From Prevotella sp. (GTDB lineage Bacteria > Bacteroidota > Bacteroidia > Bacteroidales > Bacteroidaceae): DNA of 64,000 nt. Positions 39,101-46,745 of the stretch are shown one piece after another. The DNA lies in contig JAFYDA010000001.1 of assembly GCA_017545045.1 (NCBI GenBank), positions 1 through 64,000 on the forward strand, read 5' to 3'. A program made the position numbers and the translations under genes. The notes under the pieces were generated by a model. It did no database searches. It was given only the letters and a program-made list of their open reading frames with translations, and was not told where the DNA came from. Positions within the stretch are counted from its first letter, which is position 1, and each line of letters starts with the position of its first letter.

Positions 39101-42100
39101 GGCAGCATGGGACGTCTCACCAAGCTAGATGGCTCTACTAACGACCTCTGGAATTTGCTGGCTACTGCCAAGAAGACCACTGTCAACGTCACCGGCGGCA
39201 CCATCAAGCGAAGCGTCTTCGGTGGTGGAGAGATGGGTACGGTGACCACCGATACCAAGGTCACCGTCTCGGGCGGCACCATCGGCACTGCTACCAAGGG
39301 CGGCGCTGAGTTCGGCAACGTCTATGGCGGCGGTAAGGGCTACTTCGACCGTACTAACCCCAATAAGTTAGATTATGTGCTTGCCGGTATCGTCAAGGGT
39401 AACACCGAGGTAAAGATTGAGAACGGAACCTCCGGCAGCACTACCACCACGCCTACCATATTACATAATATATATGGTGGCGGCGCGTATGGCTCGGTGG
39501 GAACTATCAAGCTCGACAACGCAACATACGTACCCGGACAAGCAACTGTTACTAACATGCCTACCACATGGACTAGGAAAACAGGAAGCACGGGCACTGA
39601 TACTGGTACGACCACCGTTACCGTTACTGGCGGCACCATCGGTAGTGACGGTAAAGATAACGGTATGGTGTTTGGTTCGTCGCGAGGTGACGTAAGTGCG
39701 CCTACTCAGGTCCACGACCACATGGCATGGGTCTATAATACCCACGTCACAATAGGCACCTCTGGTCAGGACACAACAACCCCGTTGATCAAGGGTTCCG
39801 TATATGGTAGTGGTGAGAATGGACACGTATTCCAGAATACCATCGTTGATATTCACAGCGGTACCATCGGTATCAATAGTACTGATGAGGTAACTTATAA
39901 AGATGATCCTATCGATGAGGATAAAATAACGTATAACGGCAAACATTGCAACTATCCCTATCGTGGTAACGTCTATGGTGGCGGTTGTGGTACGGACAAG
40001 TATCACTCTACAGACACAGAGACCTATCTCGGTGATGGTGACACTTACAACGCTTTAGCCGGTATCGTGCTCGGCACTGCCACCGTAAATATCGACGGCG
40101 GTCTGGTTGTCCATAACGTCTATGGTGCTGGAGCCATGGGCTCGGTGGGTACAACGGAACCGTCGACAACGGAAGGTATTAGTACCCGAACCTTTACCAG
40201 CGACACAGGTAAAACGACCATCAATATTAGTGGCGGTACCGTGGGTGTTGATGGCACAAGCAACGGAAATGTCTTTGGTGCAGCCCGTGGTGATGTGATA
40301 TCCACACAATCTAACGTTGCTTTGGTAAAAACAACAGATGTAAAAATCAGTGGATCTTCCACTCTTATCAAGGGTAACGTCTATGGCGGCGGCGAGGCTG
40401 GCGACGTGGGCACATATACTACTGTCGCAGCAGATGGCGGTGGCCATTATAAAGGCGATAATGTTTATCCTGAAGGTAGTGGCATTTGCAACGTCACCGT
40501 CGAGGGCGGTACGATTCACCGCAATGTGTTCGGAGCCGGAAAGGGTGTGGCGAACACATTCCAGTGTGCAAAAGCCATGGCAAGTTCTGCGAATGTCACC
40601 ATCACTGGCGGCAAGGTGGGAACTCTTGATGCGGGTGGAAAACTCAAAGAGAACACTGGCAACGTCTATGGCGGCGGCGAGGTAGGCCGCGTGGAACATG
40701 ATACTCAGGTGAAGATCGGTGACGATGCAGGGGCAAACAAGCCCGAAATCTATGGTAGTGTATTCGGTGCAGGTGCAGGCGTAGTGACCCATGGCTACTC
40801 GGCACTGGTGCGTGGCAACACAACCGTCACCATTCAGGCCAAGTCCGAAATTGGAAAGAGCGTTTATGGCGGTGGCCAGATTGCCTCAGTAGGTAAATAC
40901 GGCCTTGACGCCAAGGAGATGCCTTCTATATTGAAAGGCGGTGGTGTTTGTGCCGTCACTATCAAGGATAACGTCAAAGTCGGCGTTAAAGGCGGCGGTG
41001 ACGTCTTTGGTGCCGGTCAGGGTATTGACAAACCGTTTGTATCTGGAGAGTCCCAGCGTATGACGGTCATCAACGGTGTTAGTGATACGGAGTATTTTAC
41101 TTCTCCTGAAAGTTACAAGACGTTCCTTGAAACATTGGGCTTGGCTACTGCCCCCACAGTGAACATCGAAGGTAGCGCCTTTGTGAACGGTTCCGTCTAT
41201 GGCGGCGGCGAGGTAGGTATTACCAAGGGCGCTGTGGTGGTAAACATCAAGGGCGGTACGATAGAAAAGGATGTGTATGGCGGCGGTAAACTGGCCGACA
41301 CGAACACCGGCAACCGCACTCACACGTATGCAGTGGCTACACCACCATACGCCACTTCTGAAACCCTTTATACTCGCACGGGGGCTGGTACGGATGAAAG
41401 TCCTTACAAGTACGAGGCTGTAGAAAACATAGTCGAAGGTACTACCTACTATAAGGCAGTAGAAGTATGGGCGGATAATAATAAGCAAACGGCGTTGCAT
41501 ACTACTTCTGTCAACCTCACCGGCGGTGTCATCAAGGGCGATGCCTACGGTGGCGGACTGGGCGATGCCGACCATCCGGCACTGGTCTACGGCGATGTGC
41601 AGGTAGAACTGAACGGAACAACGGTCGTAACGAATGATGTATCCACACCTACGCCTGTAACCGGCAAGGGTTGTCAGGTGAGCCGCGTGTTCGGCTGTAA
41701 CAACGTGAACGGTTCGCCGAAGGGCAAGGTGAATGTGCATGTCTACGCCACGCAGCGTGAAGGTAAGAATACCGTTGGCGCGAGCGACAAAGTGGCTGCC
41801 AGCAAATACAGTGGCGGCGAAAACGACGGCGAGTGGAACCCTAACACCTTCGACGTGCAGGCCGTCTACGGCGGCGGCAACATGGCGGCCTACGAACCTG
41901 TGAACGCGCTACTCGACTATAGCGTGGACGCGAATAAGGATGCAGTAAATGCCGCTTACGCCCGTGTCATCATCGACGGTTGCGACCTGACCAGCATCGG
42001 TCAGGTGTATGGCGGCGGTAATGCGGCCTCAGCACCGGCCACCTACATCACCATCAACGGCGACTACGAAATTGGCGAGGTGTTCGGTGGTGGTAACGGT

Positions 42101-43276
42101 AAGGATCGTATTACAAAGAACGACGTAGAGATGGACAACCCCGGTGCCAACGTGGGCTTCCACGCTTATCCCGAAGGCACAACGTATGACGTTCGCAATG
42201 CCGCTCCTTACATCTACGGCTCCGGCGTGGCCCTGACCGAGATCTTCGGCGGTATCGTCCATGCTGTCTACGGCGGTTCGAACTCCAAGGGAAACATTAG
42301 GACGGAGTCCCACGTGATTCTCGATGACCAAGGCTGTCACTTCGACGTGGGCGAGGCCTACGGCGGCGGTAAGAGTGCCGACATGGATGGTGCGGCCAAC
42401 CTTGAAATCAGGTGTATCAGTCAGATGGGAATCATCTACGGCGGTGCCGAAAATGCCGACGTGCTGGGCGACGTGACGCTGAACGTCACCAACGGACACT
42501 ACGATCAGGTGTTCGGCGGCAACAACGAGGGCGGACGCATCGGCGGATCCATCACGGTGAACATCGAGGAAACGGGCTGTAACCCCATCATCATTGGCGA
42601 GCTCTATGGCGGCGGCAACAAGGCTGGCTACTCCAAGTGGGGCTACAAGAAAGTGAGCGGCAAGTGGCTGCCACGCGAGTCGAAGACCGATAATGATGGC
42701 GAGGAACAGTACACCACCGGCGTTGGGGAAAATGGTTACGATGACCCGCAGGTGAATGTGAAGTCGTTCACCAGCATCGGCAACATCTTTGGCGGTGGCT
42801 ACGGTGAAAGTGCCAAGATGGTGGCCGACCCGCACATCTACATCGACGAGGTGAGCGGACTGTGGTATGACGATGACAAGTCGGTATTCACCGAATGGAC
42901 CGGCGACATCGACGGCGACATAGTGACCATTCCCGCCCACACAAAGGGAACTGCCATCGGTGCCATTCAGAATGTCTTCGGCGGCGGCAATGCCGCTCCT
43001 GTCATCGGCACACCGCATGTATATATTGGTACGCAGGAGTACGTGAAGATTATTACTGGCATTGTTGTTGGAACAACCGACGTGAGAGGCTATTACACTC
43101 TTAACAATGGTTCATACACTGAAGTAAAAGGTGATAATGCTGTCCCAGCCGTGGCCAACACCACTTACTACAAAAAAGTCGTGGGCGTCGACATCCGCGG
43201 CAACGTCTATGGCGGCGGTAACAACGCTACTGTGACGGGCGACACGGACGTACAGATAGGACGGAAAATTGAATAA
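33107..43276 (+). CDS. Giant YGGG-repeat secreted protein, no T9SS tail
   Basis: The 3389-residue product has a signal peptide MNRYRLIYTLLLTALMASMNASA and then repeats from the first mature residues (VTVKGNVYGGGNQADV). The unit is a short alternating strand, a G-x-(V/I)-x-G turn and (V/I)(Y/F)GGG or VFGAGKG, suggesting a continuous beta-solenoid; this is inference. A higher-order unit (CEKAMV, then GRVE.(N/D)TQVKI, THGYSALVRG, (I/M)AS(V/A)..Y, (F)GAGKG, RM, LALAT.T.VTI) recurs at about 33290-34160, 34440-35100, 37030-37990 and 40550-41240. The C-terminus stops after DVQIGRKIE with no sorting domain. It is followed at once by the nitroreductase gene. The protein is probably an adhesin or scaffold; no function is known to me. 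Confidence 0.75.
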   Translation: MTYMNRYRLIYTLLLTALMASMNASAGVTVKGNVYGGGNQADVKTNATVNIGGGQIDGNVYGGGKGSDYNYTCDKAMVGVNDDGAGIGKDPSLPANKDKGTKVTITAGTVGTLLDNGKLKKGTGNVYGGGEIGRVEWNTQVKIGVENASSGDQSPIILGSVFGAGKGNDTHGFAALVRGNCTVTIQGKAWVKENVYGGGEMATAGRYWVKNFTTPLEGEIMPDAPEDLDDGMPYATRGGGGVCTVIVQDYAQIGPATATDLAGHVFGAGKGVTPSTYSYEGSDMPERMSNSDVMVPMNNPTAYFQFLETLSLATKTHVTISETAQVKGNVYGGSESGFVQDDTDVKIQAGTIGASGSYGNVFGGGKGLAIFAEAGKVKGNTNVAISGGTMYGNVYGGGELGDVGTINKADIRSYTWKANTGKCEVIIDGATADIKGHVFGAGKGKDDTFWCEKAMVNNTSVSIAAGKVEKDVYGGGEIGRVEYDTQVKIGDDAGANKPEINGSVFGAGAGVNTHGYSALVRGNTTVTIQAKTEIGKSVYGGGQIASVGKYGLDAKEMPSILKGGGVCAVIVKGEAKVGVDGGGDVFGAGQGIGITSVTGDHKRMTLINGVSDWENYSSDDAYKTFLQTLGLATAPTVTIEGSAFVNGSVYGGGEVGITKGTVIVNINDGTIEKDVYGGGKLADTNTGNWSPNKYFIEVTELKADQSYFKKEDVYTEITDEEAVAEDGITYYTKVGETYEVATVTPGETPVNGKYTKSENYTAVTYAEATANPGTYYETKAEWTDEDQKTSLYKTTVNLLGGLIKGDAYGGGLGQKVGFNGASTGIPAIVWGDIEVTLNGSKFNITTYSEDGYTDIVKSGRVFGCNNLNGYPKGDVTVTVRKTVAGSHTRTAITRDEDEKFVSEASPRTYEVAAVYGGGNLADDETDLAGKKTKVIIETCNVSIREVYGGGNAAAVPETEVLVKGAYEIETVFGGGNGKDPYKKGTEWIANSGADVNGDTNTQLTGGFIHEAYGGSNKRGRIAGKVKINTGSGGTCMLECSKVVAAGKDADLDTDAILVMGCVDGEKIDQVIGGADNANVNGNVWLTITSGEFGKVFGGNNLGGVIKGSIKLNIEETGCTPIKIDELYLGGNEAAYSVYGYYKEGDKWKPRTSDADAHKPVDKDDREIEIADFTPYDDPVLNIISCTKIGKVFGGGLGTGAAMYANPTVNINMRPGVKASGIPTVMTAMGLTPSDNPNYLGIIGDVYGGGNKADVIGNPTVNIGTESKVMGLDLDETGDPQYESDGITPKMTDKNVVGAYINGNVYGGGKGSADTFTCEKAMVGKNGDGIDHPDGGTTVNIYKGLVKGNVYGGGEVGRVEKNTQVKIGNGIGSAEGPAEPVIMGSVFGGGKGEKTHGYSALVRGNPTVTIEGNAKVLKSVYGGGEIASVARYDVSGGSPVALAQINGHYSGYCTVTVQGYAEIGPDGMKMYHSEITDGTDKPDDFGHIFAAGKGVLPTVYDYAKPATNVQANYHTEQYDIDDHMPKRMVFYGDKKSAYWEYADPDFEEPEGATPSDLANQNVWEYFTTEKDYFDFIETLALATQTNLTIGGHAFVKGSAYGGSENGTVQFNTNVTIQDYCQIGQGQEITTRYEESLFDLTTPPLKSGSSSEYYNLECASWKYGKVEGSKTIYAPYDPNANATEDLDKYPKVDSQSTAMSTEGGRRVATDGHTYYGNVFGGGSGSVPYFDTQKGISRYIMTAGQVKGDATVTITGGHILTNVYGGCEATNVLGKATVKMTGGTLGVPRTPAQIQAHPVTCYLFGAGKGDQRVFFNKDTNVQDAEVEVDGGRIYGSVYGGGEDGHVMRHSMVTIKQSSGKTTKIGTTGTTYLDGNVFGGGRGFGGDALTAGNVGGCVEVNIEGGTMLGSVYGGGRLASVGYGLYLSTGDEAANYGKMRADNEYDDPTNPITTQDAKTFFESHPFTSGTFTSKGRGYITVNIKDGTIGNDVANAQYGGHVFGGSMGRLTKLDGSTNDLWNLLATAKKTTVNVTGGTIKRSVFGGGEMGTVTTDTKVTVSGGTIGTATKGGAEFGNVYGGGKGYFDRTNPNKLDYVLAGIVKGNTEVKIENGTSGSTTTTPTILHNIYGGGAYGSVGTIKLDNATYVPGQATVTNMPTTWTRKTGSTGTDTGTTTVTVTGGTIGSDGKDNGMVFGSSRGDVSAPTQVHDHMAWVYNTHVTIGTSGQDTTTPLIKGSVYGSGENGHVFQNTIVDIHSGTIGINSTDEVTYKDDPIDEDKITYNGKHCNYPYRGNVYGGGCGTDKYHSTDTETYLGDGDTYNALAGIVLGTATVNIDGGLVVHNVYGAGAMGSVGTTEPSTTEGISTRTFTSDTGKTTINISGGTVGVDGTSNGNVFGAARGDVISTQSNVALVKTTDVKISGSSTLIKGNVYGGGEAGDVGTYTTVAADGGGHYKGDNVYPEGSGICNVTVEGGTIHRNVFGAGKGVANTFQCAKAMASSANVTITGGKVGTLDAGGKLKENTGNVYGGGEVGRVEHDTQVKIGDDAGANKPEIYGSVFGAGAGVVTHGYSALVRGNTTVTIQAKSEIGKSVYGGGQIASVGKYGLDAKEMPSILKGGGVCAVTIKDNVKVGVKGGGDVFGAGQGIDKPFVSGESQRMTVINGVSDTEYFTSPESYKTFLETLGLATAPTVNIEGSAFVNGSVYGGGEVGITKGAVVVNIKGGTIEKDVYGGGKLADTNTGNRTHTYAVATPPYATSETLYTRTGAGTDESPYKYEAVENIVEGTTYYKAVEVWADNNKQTALHTTSVNLTGGVIKGDAYGGGLGDADHPALVYGDVQVELNGTTVVTNDVSTPTPVTGKGCQVSRVFGCNNVNGSPKGKVNVHVYATQREGKNTVGASDKVAASKYSGGENDGEWNPNTFDVQAVYGGGNMAAYEPVNALLDYSVDANKDAVNAAYARVIIDGCDLTSIGQVYGGGNAASAPATYITINGDYEIGEVFGGGNGKDRITKNDVEMDNPGANVGFHAYPEGTTYDVRNAAPYIYGSGVALTEIFGGIVHAVYGGSNSKGNIRTESHVILDDQGCHFDVGEAYGGGKSADMDGAANLEIRCISQMGIIYGGAENADVLGDVTLNVTNGHYDQVFGGNNEGGRIGGSITVNIEETGCNPIIIGELYGGGNKAGYSKWGYKKVSGKWLPRESKTDNDGEEQYTTGVGENGYDDPQVNVKSFTSIGNIFGGGYGESAKMVADPHIYIDEVSGLWYDDDKSVFTEWTGDIDGDIVTIPAHTKGTAIGAIQNVFGGGNAAPVIGTPHVYIGTQEYVKIITGIVVGTTDVRGYYTLNNGSYTEVKGDNAVPAVANTTYYKKVVGVDIRGNVYGGGNNATVTGDTDVQIGRKIE
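34521..35170 (+). repeat. Near-identical internal duplication, copy A
   Basis: About 650 bases match the block at 40665-41313 with long exact runs, for example across TTGAAAGGCGGTGG and GGTAGCGCCTTTGTGAACGG. It encodes most of one higher-order unit (VYGGGEIGRVEYDTQ to GKLADTNTGN). Identity falls off beyond it. Confidence 0.75.
40665..41313 (+). repeat. Near-identical internal duplication, copy B
   Basis: This is the partner of 34521-35170, about 6.1 kb downstream in the same gene and frame. Upstream it is preceded by the same CEKAMV-type unit opening (here CAKAMASSANVTI). The similarity continues less closely to about 42830, matching 35480-36930 (IKGDAYGGGLG, RVFGCNN, VYGGGNAA, FGGNN, NIEETGC). 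Confidence 0.75.
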
Positions 43277-43280
43277 GACG

Positions 43281-44051
43281 ATGAAGAACCTGCTGAACCG
43301 CCGGACCATCCGCAAATATGCGGACAGGGACGTAGAGAAAGATTTGCTGGACCGCCTGATGACGGAGGCTTCACGCACGCAGACCATGGGTAACCTGCAA
43401 CTCTACAGCGTTGTCGTCACTCGCTCTGCGACGATGAAGCAGAAGCTGGCACCCGCCCATTTCAACCAGCCCATGGTAACAGAGGCGCCCGTGGTGCTCA
43501 CCGTCTGTGCCGACTTCAACCGCACGAGTTTCTGGGCCCGCTGCCGCAAGGCCGAGCCGGGCTACGACAACTTCCTGTCGTTTATGAACGCGGCCACCGA
43601 TGCCCTACTCTACACGCAGACGCTGTGCAACCTCATGGACGAGGAGGGGCTGGGCTACTGCTTTCTGGGCACCACCGTCTACCAGCCGCAGCTGATTATC
43701 GACGCGCTGAAGCTGCCGAAGCTCACGATGCCCGTGGCCACGCTGACGGTGGGGTGGCCCGCCGAAGAGCCTCCCCTCTCCGACCGCCTGCCCTTAGAGA
43801 GTTTCGTCCATCAGGAGGAATACCACGACTACATGGGCATGGACATCGACAAGTATTACTATGAGAAGGAACACCTGACAGAAAACCAGCACTTCGTCCG
43901 CATCAACCACAAGGAGACGCTGGCACAGGTGTTTACCGACATACGCTACACCCGCCAGGACAATGAGGCCATGTCGAAAGAATTGGTCATGGCGCTCATA
44001 CGCCAAGGTTTTCTTCCCTACAACGTCATAAGAGCGGGAGGCCTCCACTGA
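43281..44051 (+). CDS. Nitroreductase family protein
   Basis: The 256-residue protein belongs to the FMN-dependent nitroreductase family (NfsA-like). It opens with the family's RRTIRKYADRDV motif, in which Arg residues bind the FMN phosphate. Later it has TMGNLQLYSVVV and the segment EEGLGYCFLGTTVYQP near 115-130, with the usual flavin-contacting GT. It should reduce nitro or quinone compounds with NAD(P)H in the cytoplasm. A TTG at 43269 would overlap the giant gene's stop; the ATG at 43281 fits family starts. It begins four bases after the upstream stop (43276), so it may be read through from the giant gene, although their functions have nothing obvious in common. Confidence 0.85.
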   Translation: MKNLLNRRTIRKYADRDVEKDLLDRLMTEASRTQTMGNLQLYSVVVTRSATMKQKLAPAHFNQPMVTEAPVVLTVCADFNRTSFWARCRKAEPGYDNFLSFMNAATDALLYTQTLCNLMDEEGLGYCFLGTTVYQPQLIIDALKLPKLTMPVATLTVGWPAEEPPLSDRLPLESFVHQEEYHDYMGMDIDKYYYEKEHLTENQHFVRINHKETLAQVFTDIRYTRQDNEAMSKELVMALIRQGFLPYNVIRAGGLH

Positions 44052-44161
44052 TTTCTGTAGCGCCTCCCCAGATTTCTGCGGAGCCTCCCTGTGATTCTGG
44101 GGAGGCTCCGCAGAAAACTGTAGAGCCTCCGCAGAAATCTGGGGAGGCTCTACAGTTTTTT
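44052..44161. terminator. 21-bp-period inverted repeat array and bidirectional terminator, locus 2
   Basis: Between two convergent genes, TTTCTG-like starts recur at 44052, 44073, 44094, 44115 and 44136, exactly 21 bases apart. Two stems form: TTTCTGCGGAGCCTCC (44073-44088) with its complement at 44101-44116, and CTGTAGAGCCTCC (44118-44130) with its complement at 44143-44155. The second is followed by six Ts, giving a good terminator for the nitroreductase; the palindrome can serve the opposite strand too. The array begins at the base right after the nitroreductase stop codon. Confidence 0.75.
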
Positions 44162-44183
44162 CCAACAATTTACAGTCACTTCA

Positions 44184-45641
44184 TCATTCCACCACAATGG
44201 GCTTGTACTTCGGCACAAGAGCCTTCATAATGAACCATCCGATGAGGTAGGCCACGGCGCAGTAGCAGAACACGATCATGTAGCCTGCGGGCTTGCCCGT
44301 CTCGCCAAAGAACGAGAACGCCTCACCCTGGGCTTCGGCATAGTCAAACAGCAGACCCGACAGCTTATTGATGGCAAAGCTGCACAAGCCGCCGAACATC
44401 GTACCGATACCGGTGATGGTAGCCACAGCCGACTTGGGGAACATATCGCCGATGGTGCTGTAGAGGTTGGCCGACCAAGCCTGATGGCCTGCACCTGCAA
44501 AGCCGATGATAATGGCGGGAATCCAAGGCGAAATGCCCGACAAGGGCTGTGCGAACATGGCGAAGATGGGGAAGAAGGCGAAGATGAGCATGGCACGCAT
44601 GCGGCCGGCGTATGGGTTCATGCCCCGTCTCTCCACAAAGAGCTTGGGCAGGTAGCCTCCATAGATGGACACCACGGTGACGATGAGATAGAGCGTGAAG
44701 AGAAGCATCTTGCCCGTAAAGGTGGTGACAGGGAAACCCAGCGAATTGAAATAGTCGGGAGCCCAGAAGAGGAGGAACCACCACACGCCGTCGGTGAAGA
44801 ACTTACCAACGATGAAGGCCCATGTCTGCTTATACTTGAAGCACTGCCACAACGACAGTTTCACGCCATCGTCCTTCTCTTCCTCGGCGGCCTTCTCCTT
44901 CACAGCGGTGTCGCTGTCAGAGTTAATATAGATCAGTTCAGAAGGATTGACAAACCGGCTCTTCGAGGGTGACGTATAGAGGAAGAGCCACATCCCGGCC
45001 CACACAAAGCCCAGGGCACCAATGATGATGAACGCCATCTCCCAGCCGTAGGCATCGGCCAGCGTGGGAATGGCGAGGGGTGCCATCAACGCACCGATGG
45101 AAGCACCGGCATTGAAGATCGACGTGGCCAGTGCACGGTCTTTCTTCGGGAAATACTCGGCAGTAACCTTGATGGCAGCAGGGAAGTTGCCCGACTCACC
45201 CATGGCAAGAATCATGCGGCAGGCAACGAACAGCCACACGCTGGCTGTAAGTCCGAAGAGGCCCACCTGGGCGGCTTTCTGCATGCCCTTCAGCACTTCC
45301 ACGCTCTCCACGTCGTTAATCCAGCAGGTGGCAACGCCACATCCTGCGTGCAGACATGCACCGACACTCCACAACACGATAGCCCAGATGTAGCCCCGCT
45401 TGGTGCCCATCCAGTCGATGAAGCGACCGGCAAAGATTGAGATGACGGCATAGAAAAGTGAGAAAATGGCCGTGATGGTGCCATAGTCGTCGTTATCCCA
45501 GTGGAAGTCCACTGAGATATAGTTGGTATTCAACAGGGACAGAACCTGACGATCCAGATAGTTGATGGTGGTTGCCATGAACAGCAATCCACAGATGACC
45601 CAACGGAAGCTGGACATTTTCGATGTTTGTACGGGAGTCAT
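44184..45641 (-). CDS. MFS transporter, ExuT-like (hexuronate)
   Basis: The 485-residue protein has about 12 membrane segments. The first is preceded by SSFRWVICGLLFMATTINYLDRQVLS, the signature start of the anion:cation symporter (ACS) family of MFS transporters, which includes ExuT. The RFIDWMGTKRGYIWA segment between helices 2 and 3 is the usual MFS loop motif. It should import hexuronates or a similar sugar acid with protons or cations across the inner membrane. The start at 45641 (MTPVQTSKMSS) avoids an 11-residue extension encoded by a TTCTTAATTC-type repeat. It is third in a minus-strand operon after an EIIC-like permease and kduI, which supports uronate specificity. Confidence 0.78.
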   Translation of the reverse strand: MTPVQTSKMSSFRWVICGLLFMATTINYLDRQVLSLLNTNYISVDFHWDNDDYGTITAIFSLFYAVISIFAGRFIDWMGTKRGYIWAIVLWSVGACLHAGCGVATCWINDVESVEVLKGMQKAAQVGLFGLTASVWLFVACRMILAMGESGNFPAAIKVTAEYFPKKDRALATSIFNAGASIGALMAPLAIPTLADAYGWEMAFIIIGALGFVWAGMWLFLYTSPSKSRFVNPSELIYINSDSDTAVKEKAAEEEKDDGVKLSLWQCFKYKQTWAFIVGKFFTDGVWWFLLFWAPDYFNSLGFPVTTFTGKMLLFTLYLIVTVVSIYGGYLPKLFVERRGMNPYAGRMRAMLIFAFFPIFAMFAQPLSGISPWIPAIIIGFAGAGHQAWSANLYSTIGDMFPKSAVATITGIGTMFGGLCSFAINKLSGLLFDYAEAQGEAFSFFGETGKPAGYMIVFCYCAVAYLIGWFIMKALVPKYKPIVVE

Positions 45642-45649
45642 ATTTATGC

Positions 45650-45706
45650 AATTCTTAATCGGCAAAGCCGACAACTCTTAGTTCTTAATTCTTAACTCTT
45701 AATTCC
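45650..45706. repeat. TTCTTAATTC-type repeat in the kduI-exuT gap
   Basis: Several units CTTA(A/G)TTCTTAA(C/T)TCTTAATTC fill the gap between the kduI stop and the transporter start, together with a small hairpin CGGCAAAGCCG. The same kind of sequence appears within the GSCFA gene at 56511-56585 and as the complement of GAAGAGT-type repeats in alr. Confidence 0.5.
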
Positions 45707-45707
45707 G

Positions 45708-46688
45708 TCATCGGATGTCGATGACAGGAATATTATCCTTATCGTTGTAGTAGAGGTTCTCGCCAGCCATGCCCCAGATGAAGGTGTAGTAGTAGGTGCC
45801 GGCGGCGGCGTGCATCGACCACTCGGGGGACATGATGGCCTGCTCGTTGTGGAGCCATACGACGCGGCTCTCCTGCGGCTCACCCATGATGTGCGCGATG
45901 GTCTGACCCTCGGGCAGGTTGAAGTAGTAGTAAGCCTCAATACGGCGACCGTGGGTGTGGGGCGGCATGGTGTTCCATGCGGCACCGGGGTTGAGCTGCG
46001 TCAGTCCGAGTTGCAGCTGGCAGGGGCCTTCCTCTAATACGTCGTTCACGATAAGTTTGTAGACGGTGCGGTTGTTGCACTCTTCGAGCGAGCCGACGGG
46101 GCCCCAGACGGCGGCCTTCAGCGAGCCCTTGCGACCGTCGAGCGTAATCCACTGCGTCTTGTAGTGCTGGTGGGCGGTGGCGCTGTTGAGGTAGAACTTG
46201 GCGGGCTTGGCGGCATCCTTCGAACGGAAGAGCACCTCCTTGTTCACGTCCTTGTCCTTAGCGATGTGGCCGCGACCGATGTAGAGGGCCTCCTTGGGTG
46301 AGAGCGCATACTCCTTGCCGTCGACGATGACCACGCCGTCGCCCTCGCCGCAGTTCACTACGCCGAGTTCACGGTTGTAGAGGAAATACTTGTCCTTGAT
46401 GCCGGGGTCTACGTCGAGGCCCAGGTCGCGGAAGTTCTCTAACTTCAGGTCCTTCGTCACAGGCATGGCACCGCCGAATATGAAGCGGTCGTAGTGCGAG
46501 TACGTCAAGTTAATCTTGTCGGCCTCCATCACTTTCTCCATGACGAAGCGCTCACGCAGGGTCTTCGTGTCATAGTGCTTCACGTCCTCCGGATGGCATG
46601 CCGTCTGGAAGTTCACGGTCTGCTGGGCGAAGGCGGAAACGAATGTCGTTGCCAGCAGCGCTGTTGTAATCAATGTTCTTTTTTTCAT
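45708..46688 (-). CDS. kduI: 5-dehydro-4-deoxy-D-glucuronate isomerase with signal peptide
   Basis: After its first about 24 residues the protein is a normal-length KduI, starting at [23 protein letters not shown] and including [12 protein letters not shown] and the cupin metal-binding segment [19 protein letters not shown]. KduI turns 5-keto-4-deoxyuronate, from unsaturated pectin or glycosaminoglycan disaccharides, into 3-deoxy-D-glycero-2,5-hexodiulosonate. The N-terminus [22 protein letters not shown] is a clear cleavable signal peptide, which would place this usually cytoplasmic enzyme in the periplasm. The ATG at 46688 is used. It is 57 bases after the EIIC-like gene and 66 before the exuT-like gene in one operon. 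Confidence 0.9.
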   Translation of the reverse strand: MKKRTLITTALLATTFVSAFAQQTVNFQTACHPEDVKHYDTKTLRERFVMEKVMEADKINLTYSHYDRFIFGGAMPVTKDLKLENFRDLGLDVDPGIKDKYFLYNRELGVVNCGEGDGVVIVDGKEYALSPKEALYIGRGHIAKDKDVNKEVLFRSKDAAKPAKFYLNSATAHQHYKTQWITLDGRKGSLKAAVWGPVGSLEECNNRTVYKLIVNDVLEEGPCQLQLGLTQLNPGAAWNTMPPHTHGRRIEAYYYFNLPEGQTIAHIMGEPQESRVVWLHNEQAIMSPEWSMHAAAGTYYYTFIWGMAGENLYYNDKDNIPVIDIR

Positions 46689-46745
46689 ATACTTTGTTTT
46701 TAAAATCATTCGTTTCTTTAAATCTTCATTTCTTAAATCATCCTT

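Noticed and set aside
43269..43280. TTG start for the nitroreductase
   Set aside because: It would overlap the giant gene's stop codon; the ATG at 43281 matches family starts.
44052..44155. 21-base-period units considered as a CRISPR array
   Set aside because: There are no unique spacers; units are contiguous and palindromic, and no cas gene is present.
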